Source: Mesorhizobium sp. PAMC28654 (GTDB lineage Bacteria; Pseudomonadota; Alphaproteobacteria; Rhizobiales; Rhizobiaceae). From it: a stretch of DNA of 15,000 bases. Where the stretch lies: positions 4,925,001 through 4,940,000 of the forward strand of contig NZ_CP085135.1 in the NCBI RefSeq assembly GCF_020616515.1. Direction: 5' to 3'. Both the position numbers and the translations under genes were made by a program. The notes beneath the pieces are model-generated. The model had not been told where the DNA came from. It saw nothing but the letters and a program-made list of their open reading frames with translations, and ran no database searches. Positions 7,626 through 15,000 of the stretch are shown piece after piece (within the stretch, counting starts at the first letter, position 1; each line of letters opens with the position of its first letter).

Positions 7626-8636
7626 ATGCTGAATTTCGATAGGGATCGCTTCGTAAGGATCCAGAGCGGCGCCGTTGCCATTGCCGGCGAGGCGCGCTCG
7701 CTGATGCGCACGCTTGCGGAGGGTGTCGAGCGTCTGTTTTTCATGGGCACCGGCGGCGTGCAGCTTCTGACGCTTCCCGCGATCGAACTGGCGAAGCGTC
7801 ATTCCACCTTTCCGGTGAGCGCCGAATATCCGGCCCAGGTCGTGCTCGATCCGCCGGCCGGTCTCGACAACAAGGCCGTGGTCGTCATTCCCTCGCTGTC
7901 GGGCACGACCAAGGAAGGCGTCGAACTGATGGCTTTCCTGAAGAAGCGTGGCGTGCGCACCATCTCGCTCACCGGCCATTTGGACACGCCGATCGCGCGG
8001 GAAGCCGATCACAACTTCACGAACTTCGCCGAGGACGACACCTCCTCGGAATCATTCTACCTGCAGACGTTGCTGATCGTCCTGGCGCTGCTGGCAGAGC
8101 GCGGCGAATATGACGGTTTCGACGCGGCGGTCGCCGAACTCAGGCTGCTGCCGGGCCTGCTCGCCGATGCGAAAGCCGCCTTCGAGGGCAAGGCGGCCGA
8201 ACTGGCAGCAACCATCAAGGATGAAACCTACCACATCTTCACCGGCGCCGGCTCGGTATGGCCGGAGGCAAACTACTACGGCATGTGCATCCTCGAAGAG
8301 ATGCAGTGGATCCGCACCCGCCCGGTGCATGCCGCTGATTTCTTCCACGGCACGCTCGAACTGGTCGAGCCCGGCGTCAGCGTCTTCGTGTTCAAGGGCG
8401 AGGATGCGCTTCGACCCCTGGCCGACCGGGTCGAGAGTTTCGCCAAACGCTACACGGACCGCGTTCGCACGCTCGATGCGGCTTCGGTCAAATTGCCGGG
8501 CATCTCCCAGCAGGTACGCGGCATGATCTCACCCGTGTTGCTCGCCACCTTGCTCGAGCGGCTGAGCGCGCATCTCGAAGTGTTGCGCAATCACCCGCTG
8601 ACGACACGTCGCTACTACAAACGCGTTGAATACTGA
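7626..8636 (+). CDS. frlB: SIS-domain fructosamine-6-phosphate deglycase, FrlB type
   Basis: A cytoplasmic 336-residue protein with two sugar-isomerase (SIS) domains, close to the 340 residues of E. coli FrlB. FrlB-type enzymes split 6-phosphofructosyl amino acids into glucose 6-phosphate and the free amine. The first SIS domain shows FFMGTGGVQ (about 38-46) and the phosphosugar-binding PSLSGTTKEGVE (about 89-100). The second shows IFTGAGSVWPEA (about 204-215). Glu225 and His241 (EEMQW...DFFHGTLELVEPG) are 16 residues apart, as are the catalytic Glu and His of the related deglycase FraB. The end RNHPLTTRRYYKRVEY closely resembles the FrlB end DHNPDDRRYYGGLVEY. AAGGGA (7612-7617) precedes the ATG by 8 nt. 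The exact amine substrate cannot be read from sequence; a mannopine/opine-related sugar phosphate is the main alternative. Confidence 0.85.
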   Translation: MLNFDRDRFVRIQSGAVAIAGEARSLMRTLAEGVERLFFMGTGGVQLLTLPAIELAKRHSTFPVSAEYPAQVVLDPPAGLDNKAVVVIPSLSGTTKEGVELMAFLKKRGVRTISLTGHLDTPIAREADHNFTNFAEDDTSSESFYLQTLLIVLALLAERGEYDGFDAAVAELRLLPGLLADAKAAFEGKAAELAATIKDETYHIFTGAGSVWPEANYYGMCILEEMQWIRTRPVHAADFFHGTLELVEPGVSVFVFKGEDALRPLADRVESFAKRYTDRVRTLDAASVKLPGISQQVRGMISPVLLATLLERLSAHLEVLRNHPLTTRRYYKRVEY

Positions 8637-8665
8637 TCCCCTCTCAACCTCCGAAGGAGCTGCTT

Positions 8666-9988
8666 ATGAAACGTTCGTTGCAAGTCGTGGCGGTCACAGT
8701 GGCCGCGGTATCATCATTGGGATTGTCGATAACAGGCAGTTCCGCCGCTTCGCCGGCGGTCGCGGCCGACCCCAGCGCCAAGGTGGAATACAGCGGCACG
8801 CTGTCGATCCTGACCAAGTTCGGATTGCAGCAGTTGTCGCCCTATTTCGTCAACCTGGCGCAGGACTATGAGAAGCTCCATCCAGGCGTGAAGGTCGAAC
8901 TCATCCAGGAGAGCGACGACAGCGTGAAGGGCAAGACCAAGACGCTGGTCGCTTCGAACTCGCTGCCCGATGTCTATTTCTCCTGGACGGGCAGCTGGGG
9001 TGGCAACTTCGTGCGCGGCAACCGCGCCGTCGACCTGAGCGCGGTCATCGGTCCCGATACCGACTGGGGCAAGACGCTCTCCCCGGCAGCGGTCAAGGCG
9101 TTCGAATACAATGGCAAGTTCTACGGCATCCCGCTTTATCAGGACGCCAAGTTCATGGGTTACAACAAGCAGATCTTCGCCAAGCTCGGCCTGAAGGCGC
9201 CAGCCAATTTCGAGGACTTGCTGACCAGTTGCGACGCGATCCGCAAGTCCGGCGCGACCCCGATTTCGTTCGGCAACAAGGAGGCCTGGCCGGCAATCCA
9301 CTTTGCGGGTCAGCTCCTCGCCTACAATGTGCCGCAGGCAACGCTGGAACGTGATTTCGACCCGGCCACCGCCGATTACAGCGATCCAGGCTATGTCGCG
9401 GCACTCAAGCAGTTCAGCCAGCTTGTCGAGCGCTGCACCGATGGCGCCGGCGTCAACGGTACGTCCTATGCGTCGGCTCTCCAGGCCTTCACCAACGCGC
9501 AGTCGGCCATGTACTATCAGGAGATCATCGAGTTCGATCAGGCCGCTACGCCGGATTCAGCGCTGAAGCCCGCCGATTTCGGCTTTTTCAGACTGCCCGT
9601 GCCGGATGGAGCCAAGGGTGACGCCAAGTCGATCGAGGGCGCTCCGGAAGGCTACATGATCAATGCGGCGTCGAAGAACATTCCGCTGGCGATCGATTTC
9701 ATGAAGTTCGTGACCTCGAAGGAAAACGCGCAGGTCCTGTCCGCGCCGCCCTATGGCCAGCCGAGCGCCACCATCGGCGGCGCCTCGGAAACGAACATGA
9801 GCGTGGCTGTGGTCGACGGTCTCAAGGACATCAACGCGGCCTCGTACCTCATGCCCTGGTTGGACACAGCCAACCCGCCGCGCGTTGCCGCCGTCTGGCT
9901 GTCCAGTCTGCAGGCGCTGGCGGGCGGTTCGATGACGCCTGAGCAAGTAATGGACGAGGTGCGCAAAGCCGCATCCGCGGCCAAATAA
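8666..9988 (+). CDS. ABC transporter solute-binding protein (family 1), FrlO-like
   Basis: The 440-residue product is exported and would bind the substrate in the periplasm. A signal peptide is evident: KR at 2-3, a hydrophobic core about 6-24, and a likely cleavage after AVAA near residue 34. The mature part is a family 1 (MalE-like) binding protein, with GTLSILTKFG at its start, WEKLHPGVKVE-type sequence (DYEKLHPGVKVELI), LPDVYFSWTGSW, KFYGIPLYQDAKFMGYNKQIFAKLGL and a C-terminal FMKFVTSKENAQVLS. AAGGAG (8654-8659) is 6 nt before the ATG. It starts 29 nt after the deglycase and is followed 8 nt later by the first permease, the order of frlB-frlO-frlN in Bacillus subtilis. Ligand assignment to an Amadori compound is by context only. 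Confidence 0.9.
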   Translation: MKRSLQVVAVTVAAVSSLGLSITGSSAASPAVAADPSAKVEYSGTLSILTKFGLQQLSPYFVNLAQDYEKLHPGVKVELIQESDDSVKGKTKTLVASNSLPDVYFSWTGSWGGNFVRGNRAVDLSAVIGPDTDWGKTLSPAAVKAFEYNGKFYGIPLYQDAKFMGYNKQIFAKLGLKAPANFEDLLTSCDAIRKSGATPISFGNKEAWPAIHFAGQLLAYNVPQATLERDFDPATADYSDPGYVAALKQFSQLVERCTDGAGVNGTSYASALQAFTNAQSAMYYQEIIEFDQAATPDSALKPADFGFFRLPVPDGAKGDAKSIEGAPEGYMINAASKNIPLAIDFMKFVTSKENAQVLSAPPYGQPSATIGGASETNMSVAVVDGLKDINAASYLMPWLDTANPPRVAAVWLSSLQALAGGSMTPEQVMDEVRKAASAAK

Positions 9989-9996
9989 AGCCGACA

Positions 9997-10959
9997 ATGG
10001 CAAGGGCATCGGACACAATGGAAAGCGGCGCCGTGGTTCGCGGCGCCGCCAGGCCGCGAAGGCCAAAAAGCCCGCGGGCTCGCTTCGGCAATCTGTTGTC
10101 GTTCCGATGGGCGGCGATCGCACTGATCCTCATCGGCTGGTTCGTCTACTATCCGATCGTCGACAATTTCATTGTCAGCACCACCGACCAGGACATCTAC
10201 ACAGGCGAGGTCACCAATGTTGGCCTCGCCAATTACGACCGGCTTCTGCATGACCCGGTCGTGCTGCTCGCGCTCTGGAACAATTGCCTCTACGCCATTA
10301 TCTCCGTCGTCTTCCAGGTTTTCGGTGCGTTCCTGCTGGCGGCCATCATCGAGGATCTGAGGAGTGAACGTTGGCGCCGTTTGTGGCGCGCAGTCTACTT
10401 CGTGCCATCAGCCATCTCGATCACGGTGACCGGACTGCTGTTCTATTTCATCTACCAGCCGCAAATAGGCTTGCTGGATGCAGCGCTCAGCCGCGTTGGT
10501 CTCAGCCAGTTCGTCATGCCCTGGCTCGGCAACGAACACACCGCCATCTATGCCATCATCGCCATGAGCCAATGGCAGGGTTTTGGCTACTCGACGCTGC
10601 TGTTTGCCATCGCGATCCAGAAAATCCCCCGCGATCTCTATGATGCGGCGACGATGGATGGAGCCGGCGCGCTCCGCCGCCTGTGGAGCATCACCTTTCC
10701 GCTGACCCGGGAAATGACCGGACTGATGATTATCGTCACCATCACCGGCGCGTTCCAGGTGTTCAACGAGGTCATGGTGATGACCGCGGGCGGGCCCAAT
10801 AACACCAGCCAGGTGCTGGGCACGTGGCTCTACCAGAAAGCCTTCATTGAGGACAATTTCGGCTATGGTGCCGCGATAGCCGCCGTCATCTTCGTCTTGA
10901 CCATGCTCACTGGCGCGGCGCAGCTCTGGTACACGAAGCGCCGCCGGGTGCAGCTATGA
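9997..10959 (+). CDS. ABC transporter permease, MalF/UgpA type (FrlN-like)
   Basis: A 320-residue inner-membrane subunit with six predicted transmembrane segments (about 36-58, 97-118, 132-153, 184-207, 241-262, 289-311) after a basic cytoplasmic N-terminus (about 1-35). The EAA loop that docks the ATPase is at about 214-236 (LYDAATMDGAGALRRLWSIT), followed by FPL. The P2-like region GPNNTSQVLGTWLYQKAF is typical for CUT1 sugar transporters. It follows the binding protein by 8 nt and has no strong ribosome site, so it is probably translated by coupling. A later ATG at 10018 is possible. It overlaps the next permease by 4 nt (ATGA). Confidence 0.92.
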   Translation: MARASDTMESGAVVRGAARPRRPKSPRARFGNLLSFRWAAIALILIGWFVYYPIVDNFIVSTTDQDIYTGEVTNVGLANYDRLLHDPVVLLALWNNCLYAIISVVFQVFGAFLLAAIIEDLRSERWRRLWRAVYFVPSAISITVTGLLFYFIYQPQIGLLDAALSRVGLSQFVMPWLGNEHTAIYAIIAMSQWQGFGYSTLLFAIAIQKIPRDLYDAATMDGAGALRRLWSITFPLTREMTGLMIIVTITGAFQVFNEVMVMTAGGPNNTSQVLGTWLYQKAFIEDNFGYGAAIAAVIFVLTMLTGAAQLWYTKRRRVQL

Positions 10960-11816
10960 GCGCGGCGGTGGCAGTCGGACGACGCCGGCATGTCAATCTA
11001 TGGTCCGTCATTGCCAGGACATTTCTCTATTCGTTCCTCGTCTGCCTCGGCGTCGTCGTCATCTATCCGCTGATCTGGATGGCGCTGAACGGCTTCAAGG
11101 ACAATGCGCAGATCTTCGGCGATCCCTTCGCCCTGCCTGCCCATTGGTCGTGGAACAATTATGTGCAGGCGTGGAACCAGGGCGTTCGTGGCTATGTCAC
11201 CGTCTCCGTCCTGGTGACCGTGGCCTCGGCCATATGCACGGTGCTGATCAGCGCCTGGACCGCCTTCGGCCTGACCCGGACGAAGATGCCGGCAAAGCCG
11301 CTGGTCGTCGCGATCGTGCTGGGCGGATTGATGTTGAGTCCGACCGTGGCGATCATTCCGCTGGTCAAGATGCTGCAGGCGCTCGGACTCTACAACACCT
11401 ATTGGGCGCTGATCATTCTCTACACGGCGTTCCGGGTACCGTTCACCACCTTCCTGATACGCGCCTACATGCTGGACCTGCCTGGAGATATCGATGAGGC
11501 GGCGACGATGGACGGCGCCAGCGAAGGTCAGATTTTCTGGCGCATCACCCTGCCGCTGTGCCGGCCGATCATCATCTCCTGCGTCATCCTGCACGTCCTG
11601 TTTGCCTGGAACGAATATCTGTTTGCCATGATCTTCACGAGCGGCAGCGATGTGCAGACGCTGCCGGTCGGGCTCACTTCGATCATGGCAACGCACGGGA
11701 CCAACTATGCCGTTGTCTTCGCCGCCATGACGATCTCGGCCCTGCCCATCGTCATCGTGTTCTTTGCCGCGCAGCGCTACTTCATTCGTGGCCTGTCCGA
11801 AGGCATCGGCAAGTAG
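10956..11816 (+). CDS. ABC transporter permease, MalG/UgpE type (FrlM-like)
   Basis: The second inner-membrane permease of the CUT1-type importer, 286 residues, with six predicted transmembrane segments (about 22-44, 82-104, 116-138, 150-170, 205-227, 252-274). The EAA loop lies at about 181-203 (EAATMDGASEGQIFWRITLP). The end QRYFIRGLSEGIGK is the characteristic C-terminus of MalG-type subunits (QRYFVxGLTxGAVK), which contacts the ATPase. The start overlaps the stop of the upstream permease (ATGA), so the two are translationally coupled. An 87-nt gap with a short reading frame separates it from the kinase. Confidence 0.93.
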   Translation: MSAAVAVGRRRHVNLWSVIARTFLYSFLVCLGVVVIYPLIWMALNGFKDNAQIFGDPFALPAHWSWNNYVQAWNQGVRGYVTVSVLVTVASAICTVLISAWTAFGLTRTKMPAKPLVVAIVLGGLMLSPTVAIIPLVKMLQALGLYNTYWALIILYTAFRVPFTTFLIRAYMLDLPGDIDEAATMDGASEGQIFWRITLPLCRPIIISCVILHVLFAWNEYLFAMIFTSGSDVQTLPVGLTSIMATHGTNYAVVFAAMTISALPIVIVFFAAQRYFIRGLSEGIGK

Positions 11817-11838
11817 CAATCCCCCGAAAGGAACCTTC

Positions 11839-11907
11839 ATGTCGCAGCTTGCCTATCATCAGCTGACCGGAGCCGACCTTGGCCTACCCGTCCGGGTGTC
11901 GGCATGA
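11839..11907 (+). CDS. 22-codon reading frame coupled to the kinase gene
   Basis: An ATG at 11839 preceded by a strong Shine-Dalgarno (AAAGGAA, 11827-11833, 5 nt away) opens a 22-codon frame that starts MSQLAYHQ and ends PVRVSA. Its TGA (11905-11907) overlaps the kinase ATG (11904-11906) as ATGA, whereas the kinase has no good ribosome site of its own. The likely role is to bring ribosomes to the kinase start, either as a coupling peptide or as the leftover start of a lost gene. No matching protein family is known to me. Confidence 0.45.
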   Translation: MSQLAYHQLTGADLGLPVRVSA

Positions 11908-12761
11908 CCCAGCCAAAACTCGTCGCGGTGGGCGACAATTGCCTGGATGCCTACCTCACCAATGGCCTGCTCACCGTTGGCGGCAACGCGCTCAATGTCG
12001 CCGCGCAGTGGCGGCGCAACGGCTGGGCGGCACGGTATTTCGGCGCCGTTGGCGAGGATCCCGAGGGTGATGTGGTGCTTGCCGAACTGGCTGGAGTCGG
12101 CCTGTTGCCGGACGATGTGGAACGTCTGCCCGGCGATACCGCCGTCACCTTGCTCCGCGATGAGTCCGGGGACCGAAAGTTTCTGCACGAATCCTTTGGG
12201 GTCGGTGAAAACTACATGCCGGCGTCGGAACATTATGCGGTCATCGCCGCAGCCGACTGGGTGCACCTCGGCACCAATGCCAACAGGGATCTGGTCCGAC
12301 GGTTGGTTGCGGATCATGTGCCGTTCAGCATCGACGTCTCGACGGCGCATCTGGAGCTGCCGCTCGACGGCGTGCCCATGCTGTTTGCCTCCGGTCCCGA
12401 CGACGTCGATCGGCCGGTTGAGCCATTGCTCTCCGCGCTCAGGGCGGCCGGGGCCAGGCAAGTGGTCCTGACCTGCGGGCGGCGCGGTTCCTATTTCGAC
12501 GATGGCACGAATGTAGTGCATGCGCCGGCGACGCTCGTCGATGTCGTGGATACATGCGGTGCCGGCGACAGCTTCATCGCGACGTTCCTGACCGGCTTCC
12601 ATTTCGATGGGCTCCGCGCCTCCGAAGCGTTGCACAAGGCTTCGATCGCGGCGGCGCAGACCTGCACGCATCTCGGCGGGTTTCCGCAGAAGCCGCGTCC
12701 CATCCCGGAATGGCTGCCGGCCAAATACGCCGGCTTCATCACCGACGCCCAGGGAGCCTGA
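11904..12761 (+). CDS. frlD: PfkB-family sugar kinase, fructosamine kinase FrlD type
   Basis: A cytoplasmic ATP-dependent kinase of 285 residues (E. coli FrlD: 261). FrlD-type kinases phosphorylate C6 of the fructosyl moiety of fructoselysine and similar compounds, the step before the deglycase. The N-terminus VAVGDNCLDAY (7-17) and GGNALNVA (26-33) match the FrlD signature GDNCxDxY...GGNAxNVA. PfkB motif 2, DTCGAGDSFIATFLTGF (216-232), contains the catalytic base Asp222. The GAVGEDPEGD segment (47-56) is also typical. Ribokinase-type alternatives cannot be fully excluded, but the GDNC motif plus an FrlB-type neighbour argue strongly for a fructosamine. Translation is probably coupled to the 22-codon frame upstream. 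GTG of the next gene begins 2 nt after the stop. Confidence 0.86.
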   Translation: MTQPKLVAVGDNCLDAYLTNGLLTVGGNALNVAAQWRRNGWAARYFGAVGEDPEGDVVLAELAGVGLLPDDVERLPGDTAVTLLRDESGDRKFLHESFGVGENYMPASEHYAVIAAADWVHLGTNANRDLVRRLVADHVPFSIDVSTAHLELPLDGVPMLFASGPDDVDRPVEPLLSALRAAGARQVVLTCGRRGSYFDDGTNVVHAPATLVDVVDTCGAGDSFIATFLTGFHFDGLRASEALHKASIAAAQTCTHLGGFPQKPRPIPEWLPAKYAGFITDAQGA

Positions 12762-12763
12762 CC

Positions 12764-14179
12764 GTGACGACACTTCGTTTGCGACAGCCGGCGACGGCAC
12801 TTCCGTCCGACCGATCGTTCTGGCTGCAGGACATCGGCGCCGACAGGGCGACCGAGCCGTTAGAGGGTAGTGAGCGCGCCGATGTGGTGATTGTCGGCGG
12901 TGGCTATACCGGCCTGTGGACAGCGCTGCGCATTCGCGAGCTTGCTCCCGAAACGCGGGTCATCGTGCTCGAAGCCGATCTCTGCGGTTCCGGAGCGTCT
13001 GGCCGCAATGGCGGCCAGGTCCATTCGTGGTTCGCCGAGCTCGACCAGATCAGCGCTGTCGTCGGCCTCGAGGAGGCGCGGCAACTCTGCGCCGACACGG
13101 TGGCTTCGATCGCGGAGTTGAAGGCGCTGCAGCAAACCGGCACGATCGACATGGATCTGCGGCTCGACGGATGGCTGTGGACCGCGAGTTCGATTGCCCA
13201 GGAAGGCGCGTGGGAGCACGCCGTTGCCATGAGCGCGGCGGTGGGAGAGAACCGTTTCAGGCCGCTGACCGCCGAGGAGATCGAGCGCCGTACCGGTTCA
13301 TCGGCATCCTATGTCGGTGTCGTCGAGACCAATGCGGGCACTGTCCATCCGGCCAAGCTGGCGATCGGATTGCGCAACATGGCCTTGGCGCGTGGCGTCA
13401 TCATTCATGAGCGCAGCCCGGTCCTCGACATCGAAACTGGCAGGATATGCAAGGTGCGTACGGCGCGGGGCATGGTGCAGGCCGAGAAGGTCGTGCTTGC
13501 CGCGAATGCGTGGCTCTCGGCGCTGCCGGAACTGCGCCGCCATCTCTATGTCGTCGGCAGCGAGGTCATCGCCACAGCTGCCGTGCCCGAACTTCTCGAC
13601 AGCATTGGTTGGCGCGACGGCGCCTCGATCTGCGATTCCCAGGCCCAGGTCCTCTATTACCAGCGCACTATCGGGGGCAGGGTGGTCTTCGGTCGCGGTA
13701 GCGGCAATTTGGCCTTCAGCGGGAATTTCGGCACCAGCTTCAACCGCAGCCCGGAGCATGGCCGGGACAATGTCCGGGAACTGCATCGGGTCTACCCGGC
13801 ACTGCGTGGCGTGGCGGTCGAGTATGACTGGTCAGGCCCCATCGACTGCGTGCCCGAGCACGTTCCCGTTTTCGATCACCTGCGCGATCATCCCAATATC
13901 TTCTACGGCATGGGGTTCAACGGAACCGGCATCGCGCAGACGCCGATTGCCGGACGCATCCTGGCCAGCCTTGTCCTGGAGCGCGGGGATCGCTGGAGCG
14001 CCAGCGGCCTGGTCGGCATCGAGCGGCGCATGTCGCTACCGCCGGAGCCGTTCCGCTATCTGGGCGCCAAGCTCGTCCGCGGCGCGGTGCGCCGCAAGAA
14101 CAAAGCCGAGATCCGCAACCGCAAAGCGGACAGGATCACCAATCTGCTGGCCGGACTGAAGCCGGGCCGCAAGAAATAG
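12764..14179 (+). CDS. FAD-dependent oxidoreductase of the DAO (amine/amino-acid oxidase) family
   Basis: A 471-residue flavoprotein. The N-terminal Rossmann motif [14 protein letters not shown] (41-54) with Glu70 at the end of the second strand binds FAD, and [13 protein letters not shown] (77-89) is the second conserved block of PuuB/AgaE/sarcosine-oxidase-like members. The C-terminal FAD contact is [22 protein letters not shown], followed by a basic tail rich in Lys and Arg. Enzymes of this family oxidise C-N bonds of amines, amino acids or opines to imines with FAD as acceptor. Here it could act on the amine released by the deglycase or directly on the glycated amine, as fungal amadoriases (also DAO family) and Agrobacterium opine proteins do. 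The start is GTG 12764, set by AGGGAG at 12751-12756 seven nt before it; an earlier in-frame ATG lies inside the kinase gene. This gene is absent from the known frlBONMD and E. coli frl operons. Confidence 0.88.
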   Translation: MTTLRLRQPATALPSDRSFWLQDIGADRATEPLEGSERADVVIVGGGYTGLWTALRIRELAPETRVIVLEADLCGSGASGRNGGQVHSWFAELDQISAVVGLEEARQLCADTVASIAELKALQQTGTIDMDLRLDGWLWTASSIAQEGAWEHAVAMSAAVGENRFRPLTAEEIERRTGSSASYVGVVETNAGTVHPAKLAIGLRNMALARGVIIHERSPVLDIETGRICKVRTARGMVQAEKVVLAANAWLSALPELRRHLYVVGSEVIATAAVPELLDSIGWRDGASICDSQAQVLYYQRTIGGRVVFGRGSGNLAFSGNFGTSFNRSPEHGRDNVRELHRVYPALRGVAVEYDWSGPIDCVPEHVPVFDHLRDHPNIFYGMGFNGTGIAQTPIAGRILASLVLERGDRWSASGLVGIERRMSLPPEPFRYLGAKLVRGAVRRKNKAEIRNRKADRITNLLAGLKPGRKK

Positions 14180-14220
14180 GCGGGAATCTTGCCCAGCGTC
14201 ATGCAATCGAGGAGAGCACA

Positions 14221-15000
14221 ATGGCCGATCTGACCCTCAGGCAAATCAGGAAGTCCTACGGCAGTGTCGATATCCTCCATGGCATCGACCTCGACATAAG
14301 ATCGGGCGAGTTCATCGTCTTCGTCGGCCCGTCAGGTTGCGGCAAGTCGACATTGCTGCGGTCGATTGCCGGGCTGGAGGAAATCACCTCCGGTGAGCTC
14401 AGCATCGATGGCGAGGTGGTCAACGACGTGCCGCCGTCGAAACGCGGTATCGCCATGGTATTCCAGTCCTACGCGCTCTATCCGCACATGACAGTCTACG
14501 AGAACATGGCCTTCGGCATGCGGATCGCCAAGGTGAGCAAGGCCGAGATCGATCAAAGGGTAAAACAGGCGGCGGAAATCCTGCAGCTGACCAAATATCT
14601 TGACCGCCTGCCGAAGGCGATGTCGGGCGGGCAGCGCCAGCGCGTCGCCATCGGCCGCGCCATCGTGCGCAACCCAAAAGTGTTCCTGTTCGACGAACCG
14701 CTGTCTAACCTCGACGCGGCGCTGCGCGTCGCCACCCGCATCGAGATCGCCAAACTCAAGGAATCGATGCCGAACACGACGATGATCTACGTCACTCACG
14801 ACCAGGTCGAGGCGATGACGCTGGCGGATCGCATCGTGGTGTTGAAGGACGGCCATATCGAACAGGTCGGCACGCCGATGGATCTATACAAGAAACCCGG
14901 CAATCTGTTCGTCGCCCAGTTCATCGGCTCGCCGGCCATGAACATCGTGCCGGCCAGGATCGAGACCGCCGGCGCGGTGACGGCGATCAGCCATATCGGC
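14221..15000 (+). CDS. ABC transporter ATP-binding protein, MsmX/UgpC/MalK type (3' truncated)
   Basis: The first 260 codons of the ATPase that powers the importer. Walker [10 protein letters not shown] is at 36-44, the Q-loop [11 protein letters not shown] at about 80-90, the ABC signature [19 protein letters not shown] at 134-152, Walker B VFLFDEP at 154-160, the D-loop LSNLDA at 161-166 and the H-loop His in [10 protein letters not shown] at 193. After residue 238 (GSPAMNIV) the regulatory TOBE-type domain of MalK/UgpC-like ATPases begins. The family is usually about 350-370 residues, so roughly 100 codons lie beyond the window. GAGGAG (14209-14214) is 6 nt before the ATG. Having its own ATPase contrasts with Bacillus subtilis frl, which relies on the shared ATPase MsmX. 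Confidence 0.95.
   Translation, partial: MADLTLRQIRKSYGSVDILHGIDLDIRSGEFIVFVGPSGCGKSTLLRSIAGLEEITSGELSIDGEVVNDVPPSKRGIAMVFQSYALYPHMTVYENMAFGMRIAKVSKAEIDQRVKQAAEILQLTKYLDRLPKAMSGGQRQRVAIGRAIVRNPKVFLFDEPLSNLDAALRVATRIEIAKLKESMPNTTMIYVTHDQVEAMTLADRIVVLKDGHIEQVGTPMDLYKKPGNLFVAQFIGSPAMNIVPARIETAGAVTAISHIG

Noticed and set aside
10998..11840. 280-codon frame on the minus strand opposite the second permease
   Set aside because: The sense strand encodes a clear MalG-type permease. The antisense product is rich in His, Arg and Asp and has no family features.
12554..12763. Upstream extension of the FAD oxidoreductase to an ATG at 12554
   Set aside because: It would overlap the kinase gene by over 200 bp in another frame. 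GTG 12764 has AGGGAG at proper spacing and gives the normal family length.

Overview
The window looks like chromosomal DNA from a member of the Hyphomicrobiales (rhizobia), most likely Mesorhizobium or a close relative. This rests on the high-GC coding style, the alphaproteobacterial 23S rRNA with an extended helix 9 stem, the 23S-5S-tRNA-fMet order, a RIME-like rhizobial palindromic repeat, and the sequence character of the genes. No database search was possible, so genus and gene names are recognition calls.

Layout. (1) About 1-3366: the 3' part of an rRNA operon, with 23S rRNA (only about the first 65 nt missing), 5S rRNA with a perfect flanking processing stem, a candidate intrinsic terminator, a 35-bp-period array of hairpin units, initiator tRNA-fMet(CAU), and a strong terminator hairpin. 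(2) 3366-5674: two insertion sequences back to back. A 1241-bp IS3-family element sits inside the terminator after the tRNA and separates its hairpin from its T-tract. Its orfB carries a 2-bp duplication between the second and third catalytic residues. A 1054-bp IS630-family element with TA target duplications follows only 14 bp later, and its transposase is split at an A8 run. (3) 5677-6287: about 600 bp with no confident gene. (4) 6288-7310: a LacI-family regulator. (5) 7311-7625: a non-coding stretch with a RIME-like repeat, a sigma70-like promoter and a perfect 20-bp palindrome at the predicted transcription start. (6) 7626-15000: a tightly packed operon that runs off the end of the window.

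The operon reads: SIS-domain deglycase (FrlB type), solute-binding protein, two MalF/MalG-type permeases, a 22-codon reading frame with a strong Shine-Dalgarno, PfkB kinase (FrlD type), FAD-dependent amine/amino-acid oxidase-like protein, and an MsmX/UgpC-type ATPase (3' truncated). The order deglycase-binding protein-permease-permease-kinase is that of Bacillus subtilis frlBONMD. The best reading is a fructosamine (Amadori compound) or opine-like sugar-amine uptake and degradation operon. The ABC transporter imports the glycated amine, the kinase phosphorylates C6 of the sugar, and the deglycase splits the product to glucose 6-phosphate and a free amine or amino acid. The FAD enzyme may oxidise that amine. 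The adjacent LacI regulator, rather than the GntR-type regulator of the known frl systems, probably represses the operon through the palindrome.
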